From the NCBI RefSeq assembly GCF_018499875.1, contig NZ_JAHBAY010000001.1, positions 124,001 through 188,000 on the forward strand: a stretch of DNA of 64,000 nt, read 5' to 3'. Within the stretch, counting starts at the first letter, position 1. Every line of letters begins with the position of its first letter. A model generated the notes under the pieces. The model was given only the letters and a program-made list of their open reading frames with translations, did no database searches and was not told the DNA's origin. Shown piece by piece: positions 17,380 through 25,077 of the stretch. The translations under genes and the position numbers were made by a program. This DNA comes from Kineosporia corallincola. Its GTDB lineage: Bacteria > Actinomycetota > Actinomycetes > Actinomycetales > Kineosporiaceae.

Positions 17380-18023
17380 CGCTTGGCCACCGCCCGCTGC
17401 CACGGGGTGAGGAACCGGTTGCCCACCACGATCAGCGCGTCGAGCACCAGCGCCAGCACCAGGCACAGCACGATGCCGAGCAGCACGATGCCGGTGACGT
17501 AGCGGGTGAACCCGGTGGTGAACAGCGAACCCAGCTGCGGCAGGCCGATCAGCGCGCCGACCGAGACTAGGCTGACGTTCGACACCGTGGCCACCCGCAC
17601 GCCGGCGGTGATCACCGGCACGGCGATCGGCAGGTCGACCTTGAGGAAGCGGCCGATCCCGGTGAAGCCCATCGCGGTGGCGGCGGCCCGGACGTCGGGC
17701 GACACCGAGTTCAGGCCGTCGGCAACCACTCTCACCAGCAGGGCGACGCTGTAGATGGTCAGCGCCACCACCATGTTGACCGGCGAGAGGATCTTCGTGC
17801 CGAGGATCGAGGGCATCAGGATGAACAGGGCCAGCGACGGGATCGTGTAGAGCAGCCCGGCCAGGTTGGTGATCGGCGGGTAGGTCCAGCGGTAGTGGCT
17901 GGCCACCCAGCCGATCGGCAGGGCGACGAGCAGACCGAGCACGACGGGCAGCACCGAGAGCCAGACGTGGGCGAAGAACCACTCGCCGACGGTGTCCGGG
18001 TTGTTCTTCAGGTAGTTGATCAT
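17376..18023 (-). CDS. ABC permease of the quaternary-amine importer (first permease)
   Basis: 215 residues with five to six membrane helices and the EAA-like loop SPDVRAAATAMGFTGIGRFL. Homologous in layout to OpuCB/OsmW permeases. The start overlaps the ATPase stop and the end overlaps the next permease start, both as ATGA, implying translational coupling and equal stoichiometry. Forms the membrane pore together with the second permease. Confidence 0.9.
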   Translation of the reverse strand: MINYLKNNPDTVGEWFFAHVWLSVLPVVLGLLVALPIGWVASHYRWTYPPITNLAGLLYTIPSLALFILMPSILGTKILSPVNMVVALTIYSVALLVRVVADGLNSVSPDVRAAATAMGFTGIGRFLKVDLPIAVPVITAGVRVATVSNVSLVSVGALIGLPQLGSLFTTGFTRYVTGIVLLGIVLCLVLALVLDALIVVGNRFLTPWQRAVAKR

Positions 18024-19144
18024 CCGCCGCTCACCGCGCTCTCGTCCCGGCGCGCGTGCAGGTGCGTCTCGATCCGGGTGACCACCTCGCTCGCGGTCAC
18101 CGTGCCCACCAGCACGCCGTCGTCGTCGACCAGCACACCGCGGCCGGACGGCGAGGACAGGGCCGCGTCCAGCGCCGCCCGCAGCGAGCCGGAGGCCGGG
18201 GCCACGGTGCCGCCGCGGTGCAGCAGTTCCGGGGTCACCGGGCCGCCGGCCGGCACGGCGGCGGCCCGCACCCAGCCGAGAGGCTTGCGCGCGTCGTCGA
18301 GGGCGAGGGCCCAGCCGTCCTGCGCCGCGCGCTGCACGGCCTGGGCGTCGTCCCCCAGTTCGACCGTCTGCTCCGGCCGGGTGGTCAGCTCGCCGGTCTC
18401 GAAACCCAGTGCGCGGTAGCCCCGGTCGCGCCCGACGAAGCCGGCCACGAAGTCGTCGACCGGGTCGGTGAGCAGCTCTCCCGGGCTTGCCAGCTGGGCC
18501 AGCGTGCCGCCGACCTTGAGCACCGCCACCTGGTCGCCGAGCTTGACCGCCTCGTCGATGTCGTGCGTGACGAAGATGATGGTCTTGCCCAGTTCCGACT
18601 GGAGGCGCAGGAATTCGTCTTGCAGCTCGGCGCGCACCACCGGGTCGACCGCGCTGAACGGCTCGTCCATCAGCATCACCGGCGGGTCGGCGGCGAGCGC
18701 CCGGGCCACCCCGACGCGCTGCTGCTGACCGCCGGAAAGCTGTGCGGGGTAACGTTTCGCGAAGGCGGTGTCGAGCCCGACCCGCTCCATCAGCTCCAGC
18801 GACCGGGCCCGGGCCCGCTTCTTGTCCCAGCCCAGCAGCAGCGGCACGGTGGCGATGTTGTCGACGATGGTGCGGTGCGGGAACAGCCCGGCGTGCTGGA
18901 TCACGTAACCGATGCCGCGGCGCAGCGTGCTCTCGTCCACCTTGCCGGTGTCCTGGTCGTCCAGCCAGATCGTGCCCGAGGTGGGCTGGATCATCCGGTT
19001 GATCATGCGCAGCGACGTGGTCTTGCCGCACCCGGACGGGCCGACGAACACCGTGATCTTGCCCGACGGTGCGACGAGATCGAGCCCGTTCACCGCCACG
19101 GTCCCGTCCGGGTACTTCTTCACCACGGATTCAAACTTGATCAT
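18020..19144 (-). CDS. ATP-binding subunit of the quaternary-amine importer with CBS region
   Basis: 374 residues. Walker A GPSGCGKTT (about 36-44), Q-loop IQHAGLFPH, signature LSGGQQQR, Walker B VMLMDEPFSAVD and H-loop FVTHDIDEA are all intact. This is the OpuA/ProV class of ATPase. The C-terminal ~110 residues form CBS-like segments, including GRGVLVDDDGVLVGTVTASEVV; in OpuA such domains sense ionic strength or cyclic di-AMP. The start overlaps the IclR stop and the end overlaps the first permease, so regulator and transporter are made from one transcript. Confidence 0.92.
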   Translation of the reverse strand: MIKFESVVKKYPDGTVAVNGLDLVAPSGKITVFVGPSGCGKTTSLRMINRMIQPTSGTIWLDDQDTGKVDESTLRRGIGYVIQHAGLFPHRTIVDNIATVPLLLGWDKKRARARSLELMERVGLDTAFAKRYPAQLSGGQQQRVGVARALAADPPVMLMDEPFSAVDPVVRAELQDEFLRLQSELGKTIIFVTHDIDEAVKLGDQVAVLKVGGTLAQLASPGELLTDPVDDFVAGFVGRDRGYRALGFETGELTTRPEQTVELGDDAQAVQRAAQDGWALALDDARKPLGWVRAAAVPAGGPVTPELLHRGGTVAPASGSLRAALDAALSSPSGRGVLVDDDGVLVGTVTASEVVTRIETHLHARRDESAVSGG

Positions 19145-19866
19145 GTGTTCATCTCTGCTCTCGGTGCATCGTGCGGGGGGTCAGGGGTGGGGGCGACGGG
19201 GTCACCGCCCCCGAGCTGCTGCCCGAGGTCGTCCGCAAGACGGGTCAGCAGGGGACCGAACCGGCCGATGGCGGCCTCGTCCAGCCGGTACGTGGGACCG
19301 ACGACGCTGAGGGCGGCGACCACCCCGCCGGGACCGGTGACCGGCGCCGCGATCGAGGTGACGTCGGGTTCGATGCCGGAGGCGTTGCTGGTCCAGCCCC
19401 GGGCCGGGGTGCGGCCCAGCAGCACGGTGCCGGCGGCGCTGCCGGCCAGCGGGAAGGTGCGGCCCACCCAGCCGGCGTGCCGCACCGAATGGGTGCCCTG
19501 GGCCATCGCCAGGTAGAGCGCGGATTCACCCGGTCCGGTCATGCTCAGGTAGGCCGACTCGCCGGTGGCCGCGACCAGCTCGTCGAGGACCGGCCGGCTC
19601 AGCGGCACCAGGTGCTCGTGCGACAGCGCCCGTGCCCCGAGCTGCATCATGCGCGGCCCGGGCCGGTAGCCGCCGCCCTCCGCCCGGGCGATGAACTGGT
19701 CCTGCTCCAGGGTGCGCAGCAGCCGCAGCGTGGTGCTGACCGGCAGCCCGACCTGGCGGGAGAGTTCGACCAGGGTGTCGGTGCCACCCGTGCAGACCGC
19801 GGCCAGCAGGGCCAGGGCTCGTTCGACGGATCGGGTCGATGAGCTGGCCGGGGGCTTGCCGGGCAT
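19141..19866 (-). CDS. IclR-family regulator heading the importer operon
   Basis: About 241 residues. HTH: SSSTRSVERALALLAAV, then LSRQVGLPVSTTLRLLRTLE; effector domain ends IGRFGPLLTRLADDLGQQLG. ATG 19866 is chosen because AGAGGGG stands 9 bases upstream; a GTG at 19959 would add 31 poorly conserved residues. It is divergent from the ammonia-lyase homologue and directly precedes the importer genes with a 4-nt overlap, so it should control both lyase and transporter, tying them to one substrate. Confidence 0.88.
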   Translation of the reverse strand: MPGKPPASSSTRSVERALALLAAVCTGGTDTLVELSRQVGLPVSTTLRLLRTLEQDQFIARAEGGGYRPGPRMMQLGARALSHEHLVPLSRPVLDELVAATGESAYLSMTGPGESALYLAMAQGTHSVRHAGWVGRTFPLAGSAAGTVLLGRTPARGWTSNASGIEPDVTSIAAPVTGPGGVVAALSVVGPTYRLDEAAIGRFGPLLTRLADDLGQQLGGGDPVAPTPDPPHDAPRAEMNT

Positions 19867-19939
19867 CTTCGGCGCCCCTCTCGTCGGTGGAGGACCTTTT
19901 CTACCAGCGATCAAGACAGGCGTCTCGGCGCGGCCCGAG

Positions 19940-19956
19940 TTTTCACGCAATGGAAA
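19940..19956. promoter_or_regulatory. Candidate IclR operator between importer operon and lyase
   Basis: TTTTCACGCAATGGAAA is an imperfect inverted repeat (TTTC...GAAA arms), close to the TGGAAA/TTTCCA half-sites of IclR-family operators. It lies in the 199-bp divergent region. A second weaker repeat, AGAC-4-GTCT, is at 19914-19925. Neither is proven. Confidence 0.4.
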
Positions 19957-20065
19957 CACCTTGCCGACTGGCGGAAAAGTAAGGTCACATCGTCAGGTAC
20001 GCGCGGCGGTGTCCAGTCGGGCCCGGCGGCGGCCGTTACTACATGAGGTGGAGCGGGAGCGAAGA

Positions 20066-21634
20066 GTGGCGATGGATCTGACCCCGGCGGACCGGGCCGC
20101 GGCGGCGGCCGCGGCGGACGCGGCTCCCCCGGCCCGGGCCCGGCGTTCCGGTGGTGTGCCGGCGATGACGATCGACGGCCGCACGCTGACCACCCGCAAG
20201 CTGGTCGCCCGGGTGGACGCCCCGCTCAAGGTCCGGCTCACCCCGACCGCCCGGCGTCGCGCCCAGGCCTCCTACCAGGCCGCCAACGCCGCCGTCGGCC
20301 TGCGCCCGGTCTACGGCCGCACCACCGGTGTCGGCGCCAACCGCGAGGTGGCGCTGCCGGCCACCGAGGCCGCCCGCTACACCCTCGGTCTGCTGCGCAG
20401 CCACGCCACCAGCGCCGGGCAGATCCGCAACGACATCCGCATCCGCACCACGCTGCTGGTGCGGCTGAACCAGCTCGCGGCGGGCGGCAGCGGCATCTCG
20501 CCGGCCGCGATCGACGGGCTGGTCGCGATGATCAACGCCGACGCGCTGCCGCCGATCCGCGAGCACGCCGGCATCGGCACCGGCGACCTGACCGCGATGG
20601 CCACCACCGCCCTCGGCCTGCTCGGCGAGGCGCCGCTGACCAACCCGCTGCGCCCGATCTCGCTCGGCATCCACGACGCCCTGCCGTTCCTCAGCTCGAA
20701 CGCCGCCACCCTGGCCGACGCCGCGCTGGCGGCCGCGCGGCTCCAGACCCTGGCCCGGGCCTCGCTGGCCGTGGCCGCGCTGACCGGCGTGGCGGTGCGG
20801 GCCAACTGGGAGGCGTTCGGCCCGGCGGTGGCCCGGGTGACACCCGGCATCGGCGTGCGCCGGGTCTGCCGGGTGGTGATGTCGCTGGTCAGCGACTCGG
20901 AGTACGAACCGGCCCGGATCCAGGACCCGTTCGGCATGCGCTGCCTGCCGCAGGTGAACGGCCTGCTGCTGGAGACGGTGCAGCAGCTCGACCGGGTGGT
21001 CGGCGCGCACCTGAACGCGGCCGCGGAGAACCCGGTGATCCTGGCCGGCCCGGCGGTGCTCGGCCCCGACCCGGAGCCGGTCGTCGCCCACCACGGCGGT
21101 TTCCACATCCCCGCGGTGGCCCTGGGCTGCGACAGTGCGGCGATCGCCGCCGCCCAGTCCGCCTCGCTGCTCCAGGGCCGGCTGGCGATGCTGGTCGACC
21201 CGGCCGCCACCGGCCTGCCGCCGTTCCTGGGTGACGGCACGCCGGGTGCCAGCGGCGTGATGATGCTGGAGTACCTGGCCGCCTCGGCGCTGGCGGAACT
21301 GCGCTCGGCCGCCACCCCGGCCTCGCTCGGGTCGGTCAGCCTGTCGCGCGGCACCGAGGAGCACGCCAGCTTCGCCTCCCGCTCGGCCGTGCAGCTGCTC
21401 ACCGCCGGCGACGCCTACGCCACCGCGTTGTCGTGCGAACTGGTCGCCGCGGTGCGGGCTCTGCGCATGCAGGGCATGAAAACCGATTCCGCGCCCTGGG
21501 GTTCGCTGCTGGAGGCGTGTGTTCCGCTGGGCGACAGCCTGCCTGACCGGGATCTCACCGGCGACCTGGCCACCGCGCAGGACCTGCTGCCGCTGCTGGC
21601 CGACCTGGTCGAGTCGCACGAGCCGGAGCGCTGA
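20066..21634 (+). CDS. MIO-lyase homologue (histidine ammonia-lyase family) lacking Ala-Ser-Gly
   Basis: 522 residues, aligning with HAL/PAL along its length: PVYGRTTGVG (Tyr83, the YG.NTGFG motif), RIQDPFGMRCLPQV, GGFHIPAVALGCD, and the Glu motif GTEEHASF. Two catalytic elements differ. The tripeptide that cyclises to the MIO electrophile, normally A-S-G in GASGDL, is G171-T172-G173 in GIGTGDL. The active-site Tyr of QDxYS is Phe289. It may therefore form a modified MIO or none, and may not deaminate free histidine. Convergent with the cupin gene; divergent from the IclR-importer operon. GTG 20066 has GGGAG six bases upstream; ATG 20072 is the alternative. The family is certain, the substrate is not. 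Confidence 0.85.
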   Translation: MAMDLTPADRAAAAAAADAAPPARARRSGGVPAMTIDGRTLTTRKLVARVDAPLKVRLTPTARRRAQASYQAANAAVGLRPVYGRTTGVGANREVALPATEAARYTLGLLRSHATSAGQIRNDIRIRTTLLVRLNQLAAGGSGISPAAIDGLVAMINADALPPIREHAGIGTGDLTAMATTALGLLGEAPLTNPLRPISLGIHDALPFLSSNAATLADAALAAARLQTLARASLAVAALTGVAVRANWEAFGPAVARVTPGIGVRRVCRVVMSLVSDSEYEPARIQDPFGMRCLPQVNGLLLETVQQLDRVVGAHLNAAAENPVILAGPAVLGPDPEPVVAHHGGFHIPAVALGCDSAAIAAAQSASLLQGRLAMLVDPAATGLPPFLGDGTPGASGVMMLEYLAASALAELRSAATPASLGSVSLSRGTEEHASFASRSAVQLLTAGDAYATALSCELVAAVRALRMQGMKTDSAPWGSLLEACVPLGDSLPDRDLTGDLATAQDLLPLLADLVESHEPER

Positions 21635-21641
21635 GGGGCAA

Positions 21642-21694
21642 AAAATTGTGGACGACGATGAGCCCGTGCGAAGCTCGCCGTCGTCCACAATTTT
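21642..21694. terminator. Long bidirectional terminator after the lyase gene
   Basis: Arms of 22 nt with 20 paired (core TTGTGGACGACG / CGTCGTCCACAA) around a 9-nt loop, flanked by A-runs on the left and TTTT on the right, so it can terminate transcription in both directions. It serves the plus-strand lyase and the convergent minus-strand cupin gene. It shares its GGACGACG core with hairpins at 32245, 51968 and 60494. Confidence 0.85.
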
Positions 21695-21780
21695 GAGCCC
21701 CCGAACAAACCCCGCCCTCCCCGGGAAGACCGGGCGCACAAGCCGATTGGTGGGGCGTCAGCCAGGCGCCGCGACCGCAC

Positions 21781-22356
21781 TCACGAACCGAGAACGGCGT
21801 CGCGCAGGCGCTCCTGGTCGTCCGGGAACGGCTCGTCGACCGGCCGCAGCTCGTCCGCGTACGACACCGAGGTGCGGCGCAGCACGCCGGTGGTGCTGAT
21901 CGCGTACTGGCCCATGCGCCACAGCGGCGGCGAGTAGGCATGGATCGAGACGCTGCCCTCGGCCGCGCCGGTCATCCGGTGGATGTGGTCCGGGCCGAAG
22001 TGGAACGACTGCCCGGCAGGCACTTTGATCTCCAGTGCGGCGCTGCCGATCACCAGGTTGTGCTCGATCACCTCGCCGTGGGCCACCGCGACCGCCCCGG
22101 AGGAGATGTCGTGGTCGTGCCAGCCGGTGTCGTTGCTCGGCGTCCAGCACAGCACCCAGACGTCCACGTTCGCGTCGCGGTGCAGGCAGACGTAGTGCCG
22201 GTGCTCGTCGTCGTAGGCCACGTGCGGCTGCCAGGCAGCGGGGTCGTCGGCGATCGCGCTGACCAGCTCGCGCAGTTCCTGGCGGGTGAGAACCCGCGCG
22301 GGCAGGTCGTTCAGGGCGGGAACCTCGGGTGCGGTGCTCTCGGCAACGCTGGTCAT
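21781..22356 (-). CDS. Cysteine-dioxygenase-like thiol dioxygenase (cupin)
   Basis: 191 residues. Cupin ligands match the CDO type I family: the His pair in TGWHDHDISSG and the third His in HFGPDHIHRM. The conserved Tyr lies in VSIHAYSPPL, and Arg in HRDANVDVW would bind the substrate carboxylate. The family oxidises a thiol (cysteine, 3-mercaptopropionate or similar) to a sulfinate with non-heme iron. As in most bacterial forms, Gly replaces the Cys of the mammalian Cys-Tyr crosslink. It is the second gene of a two-gene operon with an amidohydrolase (ATGA overlap). Which thiol is oxidised is not known. Confidence 0.82.
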   Translation of the reverse strand: MTSVAESTAPEVPALNDLPARVLTRQELRELVSAIADDPAAWQPHVAYDDEHRHYVCLHRDANVDVWVLCWTPSNDTGWHDHDISSGAVAVAHGEVIEHNLVIGSAALEIKVPAGQSFHFGPDHIHRMTGAAEGSVSIHAYSPPLWRMGQYAISTTGVLRRTSVSYADELRPVDEPFPDDQERLRDAVLGS

Positions 22357-23267
22357 GGCTTACCTCCGGTCAGGAAGCGCTGGGGGTTGCTGACTTCGAT
22401 GGCGTGATCGGCGGCGTTGCCGTAGCCGAAGGGGAGCGGTTCTGCGTAGGGGCGGTCGCTGCCGCGGACCACCGCGTCGATGCCGAGCACCCGGACCAGG
22501 GCGTCGATCGCCTGCGGTCCGTAGCTCGAGGTCTCGACGAATACACCGGGGTCGAGCCGCCCGGTCCGGCCGCCCCGGGCGTGCAGGCGTTCCTGCTGAA
22601 GGGGCGCCAGGCCGGCCCCGGCGACGAAGCCGATCCGCAGCCGGGGCAGCAGCCCGCGCCCGGTGTGGTGCCACGACCACCAGGCGGCGGACAGCTGCGC
22701 GGTGTAGTCGACGACGGCGGGCCACCAGCCCGGCAGCTCCGGGTCGGCGACCGTGCCGACGGCACCCGGATGGACCAGCACCGGCTTGTCGGCCTCCTCG
22801 CACACCCGCAGCACGGGGGCGAGGTGGTCGAGGGCCCGGGGAGTGAGCAGCCAGGTGGCCGGGACCTGGAGACCGGCGAAATCGCCGCGCAGGTGGTCGG
22901 CCAGAACCGTCAGGTCGGGCTCGTGCCGGGCGACCGCGGCCCAGGCCCCGAATCCGTCCGGCAGCCCGGCGGCCCCGGCGTGCCAGGTGTCGAGCAGCGG
23001 GAGGGCCTCAGCCGGGGGCAGGTCTTCCAGACCGAGAGGGCTGGACAGCGACACCAGGGCCCGGACATCGCCCTGGAGGCGGAGCCGGGCGTCCACGTCG
23101 TGGTCGGCCGGGTTCACCTCGTAGGGCGGTTCTCCCGGCAGGTGCAGCGTCCAGCCGCGCAGCAGGGGCGGTTCGTCGCGGGCCCGGAGAGCGGCGATCA
23201 GAGAAGAGGGCCACAGGTGCTGATGGACATCGCAGGGCAGCCCTCGGCGCGACGACAGCTTGACCAC
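22353..23267 (-). CDS. Amidohydrolase-2 family metal-dependent hydrolase or decarboxylase
   Basis: 304 residues. TIM-barrel amidohydrolase signature: N-terminal HxH in CDVHQHLWP, central His in KPVLVHPG, and C-terminal metal Asp in VRGSDRPY. The family includes hydrolases and non-oxidative decarboxylases. It is co-transcribed with the thiol dioxygenase and placed 275 bp from a divergent LacI gene; the intervening region holds three related palindromes. An AT-rich stretch at 23306-23345 is the best promoter candidate. GTG 23267 has only a GGAG three bases too close, so a slightly later start is possible. Substrate unknown. Confidence 0.75.
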   Translation of the reverse strand: MVKLSSRRGLPCDVHQHLWPSSLIAALRARDEPPLLRGWTLHLPGEPPYEVNPADHDVDARLRLQGDVRALVSLSSPLGLEDLPPAEALPLLDTWHAGAAGLPDGFGAWAAVARHEPDLTVLADHLRGDFAGLQVPATWLLTPRALDHLAPVLRVCEEADKPVLVHPGAVGTVADPELPGWWPAVVDYTAQLSAAWWSWHHTGRGLLPRLRIGFVAGAGLAPLQQERLHARGGRTGRLDPGVFVETSSYGPQAIDALVRVLGIDAVVRGSDRPYAEPLPFGYGNAADHAIEVSNPQRFLTGGKP

Positions 23268-23331
23268 CTCTCCACACAGCGCGGCTCCCCCCGGCTCCGA
23301 CCAGTATTTTCTACTAATTCGATAGAGTTAT

Positions 23332-23345
23332 TTAAGCGATTCACC
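23332..23345. promoter_or_regulatory. Degenerate LacI operator near the amidohydrolase promoter
   Basis: TTAAGCGATTCACC matches the two better operators (TGAAGCGCTTCACC) at 12 of 14 positions. It lies within the AT-rich probable promoter, 65 bp upstream of the amidohydrolase start and 124 bp from the first strong operator, a distance that would permit DNA looping. Confidence 0.45.
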
Positions 23346-23455
23346 GGACCGGGTGCAAGTAGCCGGGCCGGTGGATCCGGTTGAGTGACGGCGAATGAAT
23401 GGCGGATGACCATCTGCGGTCGCCGTCAACGCGCTCAAGAAGCCCCTCATCTGCG

Positions 23456-23469
23456 GTGAAGCGCTTCAC
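23456..23469. promoter_or_regulatory. LacI-family operator 1
   Basis: GTGAAGCGCTTCAC is a 14-bp perfect palindrome with the central CG typical of LacI/GalR sites. It lies 74 bp upstream of the LacI gene, and a near copy is centred 23 bp away on the downstream side. Confidence 0.8.
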
Positions 23470-23479
23470 TTCTCTACAT

Positions 23480-23491
23480 TGAAGCGCTTCA
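23480..23491. promoter_or_regulatory. LacI-family operator 2
   Basis: TGAAGCGCTTCA is a 12-bp perfect palindrome. Its centre is 23 bp, about two helical turns, from operator 1, so two dimers could bind the same face of the DNA. Confidence 0.8.
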
Positions 23492-23542
23492 CCATGATCA
23501 TGACAAGAGTGAATTGTCGGTGCTGCCGGTTACGGTGACTGC

Positions 23543-24592
23543 ATGACACAGGGGCGTCACCGGCCGACGCTGCGCGATATCGCCGACGCCACCGGGCTCT
23601 CCCCGGCGGCCGTCAGCTACGCCCTCCGTGGGTTGCAGGTGACCGAAGAGACCCAGGCCCGGGTGCGCGAGGCGGCCCAGCGGCTGGGCTACCAGGCAGA
23701 CCCGATCGCCCGCGCGCTCGCCTCCGGCCGCACCGAGACCGTCGGGGTGCTCTGCGGCTCCCTGGCCGACGGCTGGCAGCAGCAGGTCGCCGCGGCGCTC
23801 GGTCGCGGTCTGCTCGGGGCCGGCCGCAACCCGGTCACGGTAGACGCCGGCAACGACCCGGCCCGCGAGATCACCCTGGCCAAGCGCATGGTCGACCAGC
23901 GGGTCGACGCGCTGATCGTGCTACCGGTCGACCCGAACGCCCCGCACTGGGCCGAAACCGCCGATCGCACCGTGCTCGTCGCGGTCGGCGACGGGCTGCC
24001 CGGCGCGCCGGCCGCGGCCGAGGTGGTGTTCGACAACGCCACCGGGGTCAGCCACGGCCTGCGTCTGCTCGCGGCCGCCGGGCACACCCGGGTCACCCTG
24101 CTCACCCCCACGCACCGGGCCACGCCCGACCGCCCGGCCGAGCAGATCGTCCAGCAGGTGGCGCCCGACCTGGGGCTCACCGCGGTGGTGCGCAGCTGCC
24201 CGCACGACCTCGACGGGGCCGCGGCGGTGGTGCGCGACCTGCTCAAGACGCCCGACCCGCCCACGGCGTTCTTCTGCCTGGCCGACTCGATCGCGTTCGG
24301 TGTGTACCTGGCCGCTCGTGAGCTGGGACTGGCCGTGCCGCAAGACGTCTCGGTGGTTGGCTACGACGACCTGCCGGCCGGCCGGCTGCTCACGCCCCCG
24401 CTGTCCAGCTACCACTGGCCGGTCGAGTCCCTGGTCGAGGCGGTGGTCAGCCATGCCGTGGAGGCCATCGACAAGAAGGCGGTCCGGCCCCGGCGCACGG
24501 TGCTGACGCCGGAGCCGATGCCCCGGGGCAGCGTGGCGCCCCCGCGCGCTGCTGTCCATGCACCTCGGGAAACGGGTAGACCTGGACCATGA
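23543..24592 (+). CDS. LacI-family transcriptional regulator
   Basis: 349 residues. N-terminal LacI helix-turn-helix and hinge (TLRDIADATGLSPAAVSYAL, about residues 9-28), then the periplasmic-binding-protein-like effector domain (VGVLCGSLADGW through VSVVGYDDLPAGRLL). TACGGT lies exactly 6 nt before ATG 23543, suggesting a leaderless message. Two consensus operators upstream point to autoregulation and control of the divergent amidohydrolase-dioxygenase operon. The last four bases overlap the glutathione peroxidase start. Effector unknown, probably a sugar or other small carbon compound. Confidence 0.9.
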   Translation: MTQGRHRPTLRDIADATGLSPAAVSYALRGLQVTEETQARVREAAQRLGYQADPIARALASGRTETVGVLCGSLADGWQQQVAAALGRGLLGAGRNPVTVDAGNDPAREITLAKRMVDQRVDALIVLPVDPNAPHWAETADRTVLVAVGDGLPGAPAAAEVVFDNATGVSHGLRLLAAAGHTRVTLLTPTHRATPDRPAEQIVQQVAPDLGLTAVVRSCPHDLDGAAAVVRDLLKTPDPPTAFFCLADSIAFGVYLAARELGLAVPQDVSVVGYDDLPAGRLLTPPLSSYHWPVESLVEAVVSHAVEAIDKKAVRPRRTVLTPEPMPRGSVAPPRAAVHAPRETGRPGP

Positions 24593-25074
24593 GCCTTCAC
24601 CAGATCCCGCTGTCCACGCTCTCCGGCGAGCCCACCACCCTGGGTGAGTACGCCGGGAACCCGATCCTGATCGTGAACGTCGCCTCGAAGTGCGGCCTGA
24701 CGCCGCAGTACGAGGGACTGGAGCGGCTCCAGAAGACCTACGCCGAGCGCGGGTTCACGGTGCTCGGCGTGCCGTGCAACCAGTTCGCCGGGCAGGAACC
24801 GGGCACCGCCGAGGAGATCGAGTCGTTCTGCTCGCGCACCTACGGGGTGACCTTCCCGATGCTGGCCAAGACCGAGGTGAACGGCCCGGGTCGCGACGAG
24901 CTGTACCAGCGGCTCACCGCGCACCCGGACGCCTCCGGCGAGGCGGGCGACGTGCAGTGGAACTTCGAGAAGTTCCTGGTGTCGGGCGCCGGCGAGGTGG
25001 TCGCCCGGTTCCGTCCCCGCACCGAGCCGGAGGCGCCCGAGGTGGTCGCGGCGATCGAGAAGCAGCTCGGCTAG
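24589..25074 (+). CDS. Glutathione-peroxidase-family thiol peroxidase
   Basis: 161 residues. Catalytic residues are visible: Cys35 in NVASKCGLTPQY, Gln69 in NQFAGQEPG, and Trp124-Asn125 in VQWNFEKFL. With Cys rather than selenocysteine and an organism lacking glutathione, it probably works with thioredoxin or mycothiol to reduce hydroperoxides. Start overlaps the LacI stop (ATGA). Its stop is 3 bp from the convergent ABC permease stop, with no terminator between. Confidence 0.92.
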   Translation: MSLHQIPLSTLSGEPTTLGEYAGNPILIVNVASKCGLTPQYEGLERLQKTYAERGFTVLGVPCNQFAGQEPGTAEEIESFCSRTYGVTFPMLAKTEVNGPGRDELYQRLTAHPDASGEAGDVQWNFEKFLVSGAGEVVARFRPRTEPEAPEVVAAIEKQLG

Positions 25075-25077
25075 CGG

